From positions 1-18,143 of the forward strand of contig JBEKLQ010000086.1 in the NCBI GenBank assembly GCA_050010115.1: a stretch of 18,143 nucleotides of DNA. Reading direction: 5' to 3'. Numbering within the stretch: the stretch's first letter is position 1; each line of letters begins with the position of its first letter. The DNA comes from JAKACA01 sp050010115 (lineage in GTDB: Bacteria; Actinomycetota; Acidimicrobiia; Acidimicrobiales; Bog-793). This document shows positions 1 through 7,155 of this stretch, one piece after another. Below the pieces are notes generated by a model. The model saw only the letters and a program-made list of their open reading frames with translations. It did no database searches and had not been told where the DNA came from. Both the position numbers and the translations under genes were made by a program.

Positions 1-1298
1 GTCCCGCCGGCCGTCGTGTAACCAACGAGGGTCTCGGGCGCATCGGGACCCGACAGATCGGCTGCGTCGTCGGCCGCCCGGAGGCCGAAGATCGCTTGAA
101 GCGAATCCGCCAGCGCCGGCTCAGCCACCAGTTCGCCCGGCAGCCACCCGACCTCGAGCGTCGTCGGCTCGTCGGCGCCGGCCGGGGTAGGTGACGGGAC
201 GCGGCAGAGCGCCAGCCCCACCAGGGCGGAACGACCGGGCAGGCCGGCCCACTCCGGCTCGACCGCGATCCAGCTCTCGCCAGCCGCCAACGCGGCGAGC
301 CACGTAGCGGCGCCGGCGATCTCGTCGAGCGCAGTCACCTCGACGGTCACGACCGGCCCGGCCGCTTCCCCGTCGCCCTCGGCGGAGCCGTCATGGACCG
401 CGATAGCGCTCGCAGCCTCCAAGCGGTCCAGGCCTTTCACTATCCGGTCGCGAGGCCCTTTGATCTCGAGCAACGTGAACAGGCTGTTCATGGCGGCTCG
501 GTCCGAGCGCCCGAACCTCATCTGCTCGAGCTCGCAGCCCACCGGCACGTCACGCACGAGCGGTGTGAGGGCGAAGTTCTGCCGGACACGAGGCTCACAC
601 GCCAGGAGCGACTGCCGCAGCTTCGGCGTCAGCTCGTCGAGATGGGCGAACAGGTTGTCGACGTCCCCGTAGGAGTTCACGAGCTTGGCTGCGGTCTTCT
701 CCCCCACGCCGGGCACTCCCGGCAGATTGTCCGAGGGGTCGCCTCGCAAGGCGGCAAGGAACGGGTACTTCTCGGGCGTGACACCGGTGCGCTCCTCGAT
801 GCCCGCCTCGTCGTACAGGACGTAGTCCGTCACGCCGCGCCGGTTGTAGAGCACCTTGATGTGAGGGTCCTTGACCAACTGGTAGGAGTCACGATCGCCC
901 GTCACGATGATCACGTCGTGCCCGGCTTGCTCGAGCGAAGTGGCCAGCGTGGCAATGACATCGTCCGCCTCGTAGCCGGGTACCTCGACGACTGGAACGC
1001 CGATCGTCTCGACCATCCTCCGGATGAGGTCGATCTGCTCGCGCAGCGGTTCGGGTGTCTCAGCTCTGCCGGCTTTGTAGTCGTCGGCGATGGCGTCCCG
1101 GAACGTCGGCTCCGGCAGGTCGAAAGCCACCGCCATGCCCGTCGGCGAATGGTCTTCCAGCAGCCGGCCCAGCATGCCTGCGAAGCCGTAGACTGCGGCG
1201 GTCTTCTGTCCCGACACCGTCGTGAGGTCCGCTTCCTGGAGCGCGAACCACGCCCGGAACGCGAGCGAGTGTCCGTCGAGCAGGAGGTAGGTGGCCAC
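1..1298 (-). CDS. polA: DNA polymerase I, N-terminal part (runs off left edge)
   Basis: Family A DNA polymerase used in gap filling and Okazaki-fragment processing. The visible 432 residues cover the 5'-3' exonuclease (FEN-like) domain, about residues 1-300, and the start of the 3'-5' exonuclease-like domain. Seen: LLLDGHSLAFRAWF near the N-terminus with acidic metal ligand D8, then GYEADDVIATL, VTGDRDSYQLV, and the helix-hairpin-helix stretch LRGDPSDNLPGVPGVGEK. The second domain has WIAVEPEW where proofreading enzymes carry the catalytic D-x-E of ExoI, so proofreading is probably lost, as in mycobacterial and Taq enzymes; the polymerase domain lies outside the window. GTG 1298 was chosen because translation begins directly with the conserved first strand and a TAGCAT box sits 8 nt upstream with no Shine-Dalgarno, which suggests a leaderless transcript. 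It diverges from the DUF4282 gene. Confidence 0.97.
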   Translation of the reverse strand, partial: MATYLLLDGHSLAFRAWFALQEADLTTVSGQKTAAVYGFAGMLGRLLEDHSPTGMAVAFDLPEPTFRDAIADDYKAGRAETPEPLREQIDLIRRMVETIGVPVVEVPGYEADDVIATLATSLEQAGHDVIIVTGDRDSYQLVKDPHIKVLYNRRGVTDYVLYDEAGIEERTGVTPEKYPFLAALRGDPSDNLPGVPGVGEKTAAKLVNSYGDVDNLFAHLDELTPKLRQSLLACEPRVRQNFALTPLVRDVPVGCELEQMRFGRSDRAAMNSLFTLLEIKGPRDRIVKGLDRLEAASAIAVHDGSAEGDGEAAGPVVTVEVTALDEIAGAATWLAALAAGESWIAVEPEWAGLPGRSALVGLALCRVPSPTPAGADEPTTLEVGWLPGELVAEPALADSLQAIFGLRAADDAADLSGPDAPETLVGYTTAGG

Positions 1299-1306
1299 GG
1301 AAAGCC

Positions 1307-1312
1307 ATGCTA
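1307..1312 (-). promoter_or_regulatory. candidate -10 box for leaderless polA
   Basis: TAGCAT on the minus strand, 8 nt before GTG 1298. It fits the actinobacterial TANNNT -10 and would place the transcription start at or next to the start codon. No clear -35 element is visible, and no ribosome binding site lies between it and the start. Confidence 0.45.
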
Positions 1313-1329
1313 AAGCGCGGTGAGCAGCG

Positions 1330-1335
1330 TACGGT
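1330..1335 (+). promoter_or_regulatory. candidate -10 box for the DUF4282 gene
   Basis: TACGGT matches TANNNT and would start a transcript near 1342, giving a leader of about 30 nt that contains the GGAGGAGG ribosome binding site. It lies in the short divergent region shared with polA. No good -35 was found, so this is tentative. Confidence 0.28.
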
Positions 1336-1360
1336 TGCCGTTGCCACCCACGAGCCCAAC

Positions 1361-1368
1361 GGAGGAGG
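1361..1368 (+). promoter_or_regulatory. ribosome binding site of the DUF4282 gene
   Basis: GGAGGAGG is 4 nt before ATG 1373 and 10 nt before ATG 1379, both in frame. It argues against the more upstream in-frame ATG at 1307, which would overlap the polA promoter. Confidence 0.7.
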
Positions 1369-1372
1369 ATGC

Positions 1373-1945
1373 ATGCGCATGCCAGAAGGCGACGCTCGGC
1401 AGCGTCCGATCGGAATGCCGCCAAATCTCCTCGGGACGCTGTACGACATGGAGTTCAAGAGCTTCCTCGGGGAAGGCGCCGTCAAGTTCCTCTACTGGCT
1501 GACGGTGATCCTCGCGTCGCTCATCGCGGCGGTCTACTTGGTCGGAGCGATCTTCACTGGGAATCCGATCCTCATCGTCATCGCCATCATCCTCGTGCCT
1601 ACCCTCTACATACTCGAGCTCGTCTACGCCCGAGTCGTTCTCGAGGCCATCACCGTCGTGTTCCGGATGAGCGGCGACATCCGGGCGATCCTCACTGCTT
1701 CCGCTGCAGGCGCCCCTCCGGCGGGAGGTTGGCCAGCCGGCGGTGGTGGCGCTGCAGCGCCGCAGTACCCCCAGTCTCCCGAGTACCCCCGGTCTCCCGA
1801 ATACCCCCAGTCTCCCGAATACCCCCAGTCTCCCGAGTACCCCCAGTACCCGCCGGGCCCCGACTACAGCGCCGGCTCAGGCTCGGGAAATGGAGACTCC
1901 GACCCGACCGCCACGGGGGACGAGGACGAGCCCTGGATCACCTGA
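1373..1945 (+). CDS. DUF4282-type membrane protein with Pro/Tyr repeat tail
   Basis: A 190-aa protein of unknown function. After a short N-terminal part, FKSFLGEGAVKFLYWL leads into two hydrophobic segments (about residues 40-62 and 66-88) split by a short TGNP turn. ELVYARVVLEAITVVFRM and a charged helix follow. This two-helix layout with an R-x-x-x-E-x-x-x-V-x-F pattern matches my recollection of DUF4282 proteins. The C-terminal third is predicted disordered: Gly/Ala-rich, then four copies of PQSPEY, then an acidic Asp/Glu-rich end. The tail probably faces the cytoplasm and could bind partners; that is inference. Start is ATG 1373 (or 1379) because of the GGAGGAGG just upstream. The gene stands alone, divergent from polA and 59 nt before the DtxR-family gene. 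Confidence 0.82.
   Translation: MRMPEGDARQRPIGMPPNLLGTLYDMEFKSFLGEGAVKFLYWLTVILASLIAAVYLVGAIFTGNPILIVIAIILVPTLYILELVYARVVLEAITVVFRMSGDIRAILTASAAGAPPAGGWPAGGGGAAAPQYPQSPEYPRSPEYPQSPEYPQSPEYPQYPPGPDYSAGSGSGNGDSDPTATGDEDEPWIT
1769..1840 (+). repeat. in-frame 18-bp tandem repeat (PQSPEY x4)
   Basis: Four consecutive 18-bp units encode PQSPEY, PRSPEY, PQSPEY and PQSPEY, followed by a partial PQY. Third-position differences (gag/gaa) and one Gln-to-Arg change show limited divergence. The unit length is a multiple of three, so copy-number change would keep the frame. Confidence 0.93.
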
Positions 1946-1990
1946 TCCCTCACACCCGGCCGGTGACGACCCTGCACCGAGGTTGGCCGA

Positions 1991-1996
1991 TACGAT
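1991..1996 (+). promoter_or_regulatory. candidate -10 box for leaderless DtxR-family gene
   Basis: TACGAT, 8 nt before GTG 2005, with no Shine-Dalgarno between. It matches TANNNT and suggests transcription starting at or next to the start codon. No convincing -35 is seen. Confidence 0.42.
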
Positions 1997-2004
1997 CAGC
2001 CGGA

Positions 2005-2664
2005 GTGCCCGACGGTTTTCATCCTCCTCTCGAGGAGTACCTCGAGACCATCCACGCCCTCGAGGAAGAGGGCGTCCCCGTGATCCAGGCCCGGCTGGTC
2101 GAGCGTCTCGGGCACAGCGCTCAAGCCGTGTCGGAGATGGTGCACCGGCTGGAGTCCGAGGGGTACCTGCAGCGGCGCGGCCGGGGTGTGGCGCTCACAC
2201 CGGAGGGACGCAGCAAAGCTGAGAGCGTCGTGCGCAAGCATCGGCTGGCGGAGCGCTTCCTCATCGACATCGTTGGCCTGCCGTGGCACCGGGTCCACAT
2301 CGAGGCAGGGCGCTGGGAGCACGTGATCTCCGACGAGGTGGAGTCCCGGTTCGTCGAGATTCTCGGCAACCCCTCCACTTGCCCGCACGGCAACCCGATC
2401 CCCGGGGCGCCTCAGTCTGCGGGCGACCAGCACCCGCTCGCCGAGTCCGAGCCGGGCGAGCACGTGCGTCTCGCCCGCATCACCGAGCAGGTCGAGATCG
2501 ACCTCGGGGCACTGCAGTACCTGAGCGAGCATGGTTTCGTGCCGGGGGTCGACGCCGAGGTGAGGGCCAAGGCCCCGGACGGCACCCTCACGCTCGACCT
2601 CCACGGCGCCTCGGTGGCGCTCGGCCCAGCGATGTGCCGCCAGCTCTACGTGGTCCCCGCCTGA
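2005..2664 (+). CDS. DtxR/IdeR/MntR-family metal-dependent repressor with changed metal site
   Basis: A 219-aa regulator with the three-part DtxR layout. It has a winged helix (residues 5-70, recognition region SAQAVSEMVHRLESEGYL) and a dimerisation/metal domain (71-140) with KHRLAERF, HIEAGRWEHV and NPSTCPHGNPIP. A C-terminal SH3-like domain (about 150-219) follows. Family members bind Fe(II) or Mn(II) and repress uptake genes or activate storage genes. Numbering matches DtxR after the wing: H79, E83 and H98 (ancillary site) and E105 and H106 (primary site) are kept. The primary-site Cys102 is Gly, and Met10 is replaced by Glu11 (where B. subtilis MntR has Asp8). Which metal it senses is therefore open. 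The GTG start lacks a ribosome binding site but has TACGAT 8 nt upstream. It stands alone and converges on pdtaR. Confidence 0.92.
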   Translation: MPDGFHPPLEEYLETIHALEEEGVPVIQARLVERLGHSAQAVSEMVHRLESEGYLQRRGRGVALTPEGRSKAESVVRKHRLAERFLIDIVGLPWHRVHIEAGRWEHVISDEVESRFVEILGNPSTCPHGNPIPGAPQSAGDQHPLAESEPGEHVRLARITEQVEIDLGALQYLSEHGFVPGVDAEVRAKAPDGTLTLDLHGASVALGPAMCRQLYVVPA

Positions 2665-2693
2665 CGGCCTGCACGCCTCACGGCCCGCCTGAC

Positions 2694-2711
2694 GCCGGCG
2701 CCGGCGCCGGC
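2694..2711. terminator. GC-only palindrome between convergent genes
   Basis: GCCGGCGCCGGCGCCGGC is a perfect 18-bp palindrome in the 49-bp gap between the DtxR-family gene (+) and pdtaR (-). It ends 2 nt from the pdtaR stop. It could act as a bidirectional terminator, but there is no U-tract, and simple GC runs give such palindromes easily. Confidence 0.35.
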
Positions 2712-2713
2712 CG

Positions 2714-3310
2714 TTACGGCTCGATCGAGCCCTCCGTGATCGCCTTGGCTACCTCGCGCATCGTCGTCCGCCGGTTCATCGCCGTCTGCTGGATGAACGA
2801 GAACGACTCTGACTCGCTCATCGACCGATCGTCCATCAGCTTTCCCTTGGCCCGGTCGACCCAGCGCCGCGTCTCGAGCTGCTCCTCGAGGCTCCGCTTG
2901 TCATCGGAGAGAGCAGCTACCTCGGCCTCGAGCGCCTGCATCTCGGCAAAGCGTGCCAACGCCACTTCGATCGCCGGCAGCAGCTCCTCCTGCTGGAACG
3001 GCTTCACGAGGTAGGCGAGGGCCCCGGCGTCCCGCGCCTCCTCGATCAGGTTGCGCTGCGAGAAGGCCGTCAAGATCAAGATCGCTGACTTCCGGTCGAC
3101 GTTGATGTCCTTGGCCGCGGACAAGCCGTCCAAGCCGGGCATCTTGATGTCGAGGATCACCAAGTCAGGCTCGTGCTGCTTTGCCAGGGCAACGGCCTCG
3201 TCGCCGCGGCCCGTCTCCCCCACGACCTCAAAACCCTGCTCCTCCAAGATCTCGCGCAGATCGAGGCGCACGATCGCTTCATCCTCGGCGATGACCACGG
3301 TCCTGCCCAA
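2714..3310 (-). CDS. pdtaR: ANTAR-domain response regulator, PdtaR-like
   Basis: A 198-aa two-domain regulator. Residues 1-120 form a receiver with the acidic pair E9/D10, phospho-acceptor D54 (LVILDIKMPG), T81 and K103 (LVKPF). After a helical linker, residues about 135-190 form an ANTAR RNA-binding domain (RRWVDRAKGKLMDDRSMSES, then the TTMREVAKAI helix). In M. tuberculosis PdtaR is phosphorylated by the kinase PdtaS and works by antitermination or RNA binding; no partner kinase is in this window. The gene also lies near polA in mycobacteria, which supports the name. Start is TTG 3310, because AAGGAG lies 8 nt upstream and translation then begins with the receiver strand RTVVIAEDE. Confidence 0.93.
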   Translation of the reverse strand: MGRTVVIAEDEAIVRLDLREILEEQGFEVVGETGRGDEAVALAKQHEPDLVILDIKMPGLDGLSAAKDINVDRKSAILILTAFSQRNLIEEARDAGALAYLVKPFQQEELLPAIEVALARFAEMQALEAEVAALSDDKRSLEEQLETRRWVDRAKGKLMDDRSMSESESFSFIQQTAMNRRTTMREVAKAITEGSIEP

Positions 3311-3318
3311 GTTCTCTG

Positions 3319-3324
3319 CTCCTT
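3319..3324 (-). promoter_or_regulatory. ribosome binding site fixing the TTG start of pdtaR
   Basis: AAGGAG on the minus strand, 8 nt before TTG 3310. It is the main evidence for the rare TTG start. Confidence 0.7.
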
Positions 3325-3394
3325 CTGCTCGGCAAGGACGCGCTGGCCCGTGCCCCTGGTAATGCGTGTCGCGCCGGCGAGTGCCGTGCGGCGA

Positions 3395-3679
3395 TCAGAC
3401 TACGAGCTTCCCGAGCAACTCGTCTTGTGCCCGCTCCAGCTCGGTTACCCGCGCCCGCGCGTCGTCGCGGCCCCGCCGCATGGCATCGGCATGACGGCGC
3501 GCCTCGTTCCAGTCGTGATTGGCGAGCGGAGTCTCCGAGACGAGCGAACGGATGCGGGCATCGTCGGCGGTCTCGTCGAATACCAAGAGCTGTTCCTCGA
3601 CGATCGCGAGCTCCTGGCGCGCCTTGACCAAGCGCTCATGCACCTCGGTGAGGCGCCGTTGGACGACCTGCTGCTCCAC
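3395..3679 (-). CDS. small coiled-coil protein of unknown function
   Basis: A 94-aa, highly charged, Cys-free protein. Two long amphipathic helices are evident (about residues 1-37, with VQRRLTEVHERLVKARQEL, and 52-94, with EARRHADAMRRGRDDARARV and ELERAQDELL). They are joined by the loop SLVSETPLANHDW. The shape suggests an antiparallel helical hairpin or coiled-coil dimer. I do not recognise a characterised family. The GTG start is supported by a TACACT box exactly 6 nt upstream, the ideal leaderless spacing. The reading frame stays open far upstream, through antisense ecfT, but that part has no coding character. It lies between ecfT and pdtaR on the same strand, so co-transcription with pdtaR (84 nt downstream) is possible. 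Confidence 0.8.
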   Translation of the reverse strand: MEQQVVQRRLTEVHERLVKARQELAIVEEQLLVFDETADDARIRSLVSETPLANHDWNEARRHADAMRRGRDDARARVTELERAQDELLGKLVV

Positions 3680-3685
3680 GGCCGC

Positions 3686-3691
3686 AGTGTA
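3686..3691 (-). promoter_or_regulatory. candidate -10 box for leaderless coiled-coil gene
   Basis: TACACT on the minus strand followed by exactly 6 nt and then GTG 3679. This is the best-spaced leaderless arrangement in the window. It lies in the 31-bp gap after the ecfT stop codon. Confidence 0.5.
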
Positions 3692-3710
3692 CGCCGGTCC
3701 GGGAGACGGC

Positions 3711-4544
3711 TCAGCGCAGCACTGCCATCGCCGCGACGCCGGCCACGGTGAGCGTGAGGAGGAGGGTGTCTCGGAACTTGAAGGGGTGGGTTTCCGGAGC
3801 GATCGTCGGGACCCCGCCCCGGGCCTCGATCGCCTCGGCGATCTCCCTCGCACGCCGGAGGGCGTTGGACAGCGCTGCCCAGATGAGGTCCTCGACGTCC
3901 CGCGACAGGTCCTTGGCCGAGATCTTCGTAGACGATCGCCGGGCACGCCGGGCCGCCGACAGCACCCGTCCTTCTTCAAGGAGCAACGGCAAGCACCGGA
4001 TCGACAGTGCGATGGCGCCCACGATCTCATCCACCGGGACCCGGAGCTTGCGCAGCGGCCCGGTGAGCCGGCCGAGCGCCGGTGCCAGGTCCGCCAGCGG
4101 CGTCGTCCAGCTCACGAGCAAGGCGAGCCCCAGCACCTCGATGGCGATGGCCCAGAACAGCGCGAACTCGTACAGCCCACCCAGGCCGAGGTGGAGCCCG
4201 AGAACCCGGTGGTAGGGCTTACCGCCGGCGCCGACCGCCACGGCAACACCGATCCCCATGATCAACCAGATCCAACGAGGCAGTCGCGGTGCCACGCCTC
4301 GCGGGAGCTTCGCCACGAGAAACCCCCCCAGCACCATCACGGCACCCACCCCGACGGCCTTCCACGTCGGCCACAGCAACAGGCCGATGGAGACCGCCAT
4401 GAACCAGACGAGCTTGGTGCCGGCCCACATCACGTGGATGGCACTCCTCCCGGGGACGAACCGGAGGACGTGGAAGTCGCTCATGGCGCGAGCCGACGAC
4501 CTCCGCTTGGTGGAGTCGGGCTGGCGGCCCCGCAAGGGCCTCAC
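3711..4544 (-). CDS. ecfT: ECF transporter transmembrane coupling subunit EcfT
   Basis: Membrane scaffold that links the two ATPases of an energy-coupling-factor importer to the substrate-binding S component. The 277-aa reading has several hydrophobic helices (about 40-60, 63-82, 91-107, 122-146 and a last one at 258-275). The two short family signatures for ATPase contact are present as SAARRARR (196-203) and EAIEARGG (237-244), on the long cytoplasmic helices. N-terminal FVPGRSAIHVMWAGTKL matches the usual EcfT opening. GTG 4544 overlaps the TGA of the upstream ATPase gene as GTGA, indicating translational coupling. ATG 4484 (257 aa) begins nearer to the conserved region and is a real alternative. 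The substrate is unknown. Confidence 0.9.
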   Translation of the reverse strand: MRPLRGRQPDSTKRRSSARAMSDFHVLRFVPGRSAIHVMWAGTKLVWFMAVSIGLLLWPTWKAVGVGAVMVLGGFLVAKLPRGVAPRLPRWIWLIMGIGVAVAVGAGGKPYHRVLGLHLGLGGLYEFALFWAIAIEVLGLALLVSWTTPLADLAPALGRLTGPLRKLRVPVDEIVGAIALSIRCLPLLLEEGRVLSAARRARRSSTKISAKDLSRDVEDLIWAALSNALRRAREIAEAIEARGGVPTIAPETHPFKFRDTLLLTLTVAGVAAMAVLR

Positions 4545-6847
4545 GGCTCGGGCCCCAGGCGCTCTTCGGACACGATGCGACCGCCGTCGAGATGGATCAG
4601 CCGCTCGCCCAATACGTCAGCATGGTCGAGGTCATGGGTGACGACGACCACGGCCACGCCGGACAGGCGCCGTTGCGACGAGAGCGTCCAGGCCAAGGCG
4701 CCGCGAGCCTCGTCGTCGAGGCCGGCGTAGGGCTCGTCGAGCACGATGAGATCGGGCTGGCGCACGAGCAGCCCGGCGAGCGCGACGCGGCGCTGTTCTC
4801 CCCCTGAGAGGTCGTCGACGCGGCGCCGCCCCATCTCGTCAGGGTCGAGGTCGACCGCCAGCATCGCCCGGCGTGCCCGGTCCTCGTCGGCTCCGAGCAT
4901 GACGTCCGCCATGACTGTGGGCCGGAGCAACTGAAGGCGTGGGTGCTGGAAGGCGATGCCGACCCGGCCCGGCTGGTCGACGATCGGCTCGGACTCGAGC
5001 AGCGCCTCGCCCGCAGTCGGGGCGGTGAGACCGGCAAGCAGCCAGGCGAGCGTTGTCTTGCCCGAGCCGTTCGGCCCAGTGAGGACGACGCCGTCACCCC
5101 GCCAGAATTCGAGGTTGATGCCGTCGAGGGCGCGATGCGCCCACGGAGTGCCGCTGGCATAGACGTAGCCGACGTCGATGAGCCTGACGAGCGGGTGCGT
5201 GCCGCGCTTGGAGCCGACCGGCCCGAGCTGGGCGCCACGGACGATGGCGGGGGAGGGTGCCGCGGGCTCCACCGGCGATGCCCGTCGGGTGAGGGTGGGG
5301 CGGAACCGCAGGGCGGGTTTCGGGGAGAGGGCGAAGTGAGGGCTCGGCGACAGTGGTGGGGTGCCGGCGGTGCCGGGCGCTCTGGCTGGCTGGGTGTGCT
5401 CAGGCGTATCGCGCCCTTCGCTCATCTCGAGCCGGGCGTCGGCGACAGCGGCTTCCTCCACCCGGTGAGTGACGTGGACGACGGCGATGCCGGCCGACGC
5501 GAGTTGCCGGAGCAATGCCACGACTTCCTCCCGGCCCGGCCGATCGATCATCGCCGTGGCTTCGTCGGACACGAGCAGCTGCGGTGACCTGGCCAGCGCA
5601 GCCGCGATGGCGAGCCGCTGCAGCTCACCGCCGGACATCGTGGAGGTCTCACGCTCGTCGAAGCCGTCGAGGCCGACACGTGCCAGGACACCAGGGATGT
5701 CGCAGTCGTGCGACGGCGGGAGGCCCCACACGATGTCGTCGCGGACCCGGACACCGAGGACCTGACTCTCGGGACGCTGGAAGACGATCGCCGTGCCGCC
5801 GACGAGCCCGAGGCCCGCCGGACCGCGCCGCTCCACGCGGCCAGCCGTCGGCTCGAGCCGGCCGGCCAGCACGCGCACGAGGGTCGACTTCCCGCAGCCG
5901 TTCGGGCCGACGACGGCGAGGAACCGGCCGGGTTCGAGATGAAGGCTCACATCGGCGAGCGCATCGCGGTAGGTGCCCGGGTAGCGGTAGGAGACATGCT
6001 CCACGTGGACCGGCACTGGTTGTGGTGGCTCGGGGGCGCCGCCGGCGCCACCGGCGCCACCCCCGCCACCTCCGGAGGCGTCTCGACCGATCGGCCGCCG
6101 CTCGACCGCCTCGTCTGCGACCGGAGCCGGAACGTGCCGGCGCACCTCGACGAGGAAGGGCCGCAGGCGGAGGCACGCGAGAGCCACTAGGACCACGAGG
6201 AGGAACTCGGCGAGCGGCAGCGACGCGTACCAGTGGGAGATCGTCCAGCTCAGTACGTCGCTGCCCCGTTTGGCCACGGTGCCGAACCCGAGGGCGTGCA
6301 GCAAGTCGGTGACGATCTTCCACCCGATCTTGATCTGGGCGAACGCCAGTTTCCTGTAGCCGGGCGACGCGGCATCGAGCGCATCGGTCAGCCCGGCCAG
6401 CGGCAGGCCCACAACGAGCGCCGTGTACCCGACGCAGGCGATCGACGACCATCTGCGCCGAAACGAGACCCCCACGGACAGCCCGAGCCCGCTCGCGATC
6501 AGCGTCGGCACCATGATGCCGATGCCACCCACGAGCGAGGCCACCGTCGAGGCGGCGATCGCCGACACCACTGCCGCCCGCAACCGGTGGCGGGCCGCAA
6601 GCACGGCGAACGGGATGACGGCGAGCGCCTGGAAGACACCGGCGATCCCGATCGGAGCGAACCAGCCGATCACCTCCATAACGAGCGCCAGGTCACCAAG
6701 CACGGCCGCCTCAGCCAGCTCGCTCGGGCGCAGCGGGCCACGCGTGGGCGCCGTTGGGCGGGGCGAGATCGTGCCGCCCGCAGAGCCGACGGACAGCCCC
6801 GCGGGCGCGGGGCCACGTTGGCCGGCCGGCGGAGAAGCGGGATCCAC
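4541..6847 (-). CDS. fused ECF transporter protein: S-like membrane region + EcfA + EcfA'
   Basis: About 768 aa. Residues 45-240 contain several hydrophobic segments and resemble an integral S component or membrane anchor. A Gly-rich linker (SGGGGGGAGGAGGAP, about 258-272) leads to two complete ABC ATPases. ATPase 1 has GPNGCGKST (314-322), MSGGELQRL (404-412), LLVSDEATA (424-432) and H461. ATPase 2 has GPNGSGKTT (591-599), LSGGEQRRV (680-688), LIVLDEPYA (700-708) and H738. The same order is known in mycobacterial Rv2326c, beside an EcfT-type gene as here. Together with ecfT this would be a complete vitamin or metal-type importer with an unassigned substrate. The start is uncertain: GTG 6847 is preferred because TTG 6958 would crowd the tRNA-Leu promoter and add a low-complexity stretch. 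GTG 6703, after GAGG, would cut into the conserved start of the membrane region. Confidence 0.88.
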   Translation of the reverse strand: MDPASPPAGQRGPAPAGLSVGSAGGTISPRPTAPTRGPLRPSELAEAAVLGDLALVMEVIGWFAPIGIAGVFQALAVIPFAVLAARHRLRAAVVSAIAASTVASLVGGIGIMVPTLIASGLGLSVGVSFRRRWSSIACVGYTALVVGLPLAGLTDALDAASPGYRKLAFAQIKIGWKIVTDLLHALGFGTVAKRGSDVLSWTISHWYASLPLAEFLLVVLVALACLRLRPFLVEVRRHVPAPVADEAVERRPIGRDASGGGGGGAGGAGGAPEPPQPVPVHVEHVSYRYPGTYRDALADVSLHLEPGRFLAVVGPNGCGKSTLVRVLAGRLEPTAGRVERRGPAGLGLVGGTAIVFQRPESQVLGVRVRDDIVWGLPPSHDCDIPGVLARVGLDGFDERETSTMSGGELQRLAIAAALARSPQLLVSDEATAMIDRPGREEVVALLRQLASAGIAVVHVTHRVEEAAVADARLEMSEGRDTPEHTQPARAPGTAGTPPLSPSPHFALSPKPALRFRPTLTRRASPVEPAAPSPAIVRGAQLGPVGSKRGTHPLVRLIDVGYVYASGTPWAHRALDGINLEFWRGDGVVLTGPNGSGKTTLAWLLAGLTAPTAGEALLESEPIVDQPGRVGIAFQHPRLQLLRPTVMADVMLGADEDRARRAMLAVDLDPDEMGRRRVDDLSGGEQRRVALAGLLVRQPDLIVLDEPYAGLDDEARGALAWTLSSQRRLSGVAVVVVTHDLDHADVLGERLIHLDGGRIVSEERLGPEP

Positions 6848-6971
6848 CTTGTCAGGCTTGCAGATCAGCCGGGACTCGGTGTGCCGCGGCCGCCTGCGAG
6901 GCCGGGAGACCGCTCCGGGAGCCGGACAGTCGGCTCTCCCCGCGGCGTCCACCGGCAAACCGGCAGCCAGC

Positions 6972-6977
6972 TACGCT
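6972..6977 (+). promoter_or_regulatory. candidate -10 box for tRNA-Leu
   Basis: TACGCT 8 nt before the mature 5' end of tRNA-Leu. It fits TANNNT and would start the transcript a nucleotide or two upstream of the tRNA. No -35 match was found at normal spacing. Confidence 0.35.
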
Positions 6978-6985
6978 TCAGCCGG

Positions 6986-7068
<83 letters not shown>

Positions 7069-7155
7069 CCCACCCATGGCGAGGCGGAGACATGGCTGGA
7101 TGAGCAACGCCAGGCTGAGCAACTCACGACCCGCTCGCAAAGCAAGAAAGTAAGT

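Noticed and set aside
393..1313. 306-residue open frame on the plus strand
   Set aside because: It lies antisense to polA, whose motifs are unambiguous; its composition (Arg/His/Val/Glu-rich, no domain) is that of a GC-rich shadow frame.
1369..2664. 431-residue open frame that appears to fuse an Arg-rich N-terminus to the DtxR-family regulator
   Set aside because: The first 212 codons are the out-of-frame reading of the DUF4282 gene. The real regulator starts at GTG 2005, where homology and the TACGAT box begin.
3519..4730. 403-residue plus-strand frame
   Set aside because: Antisense to ecfT and the ATPase gene; Asp/Pro/Gln/His-rich composition without any motif.
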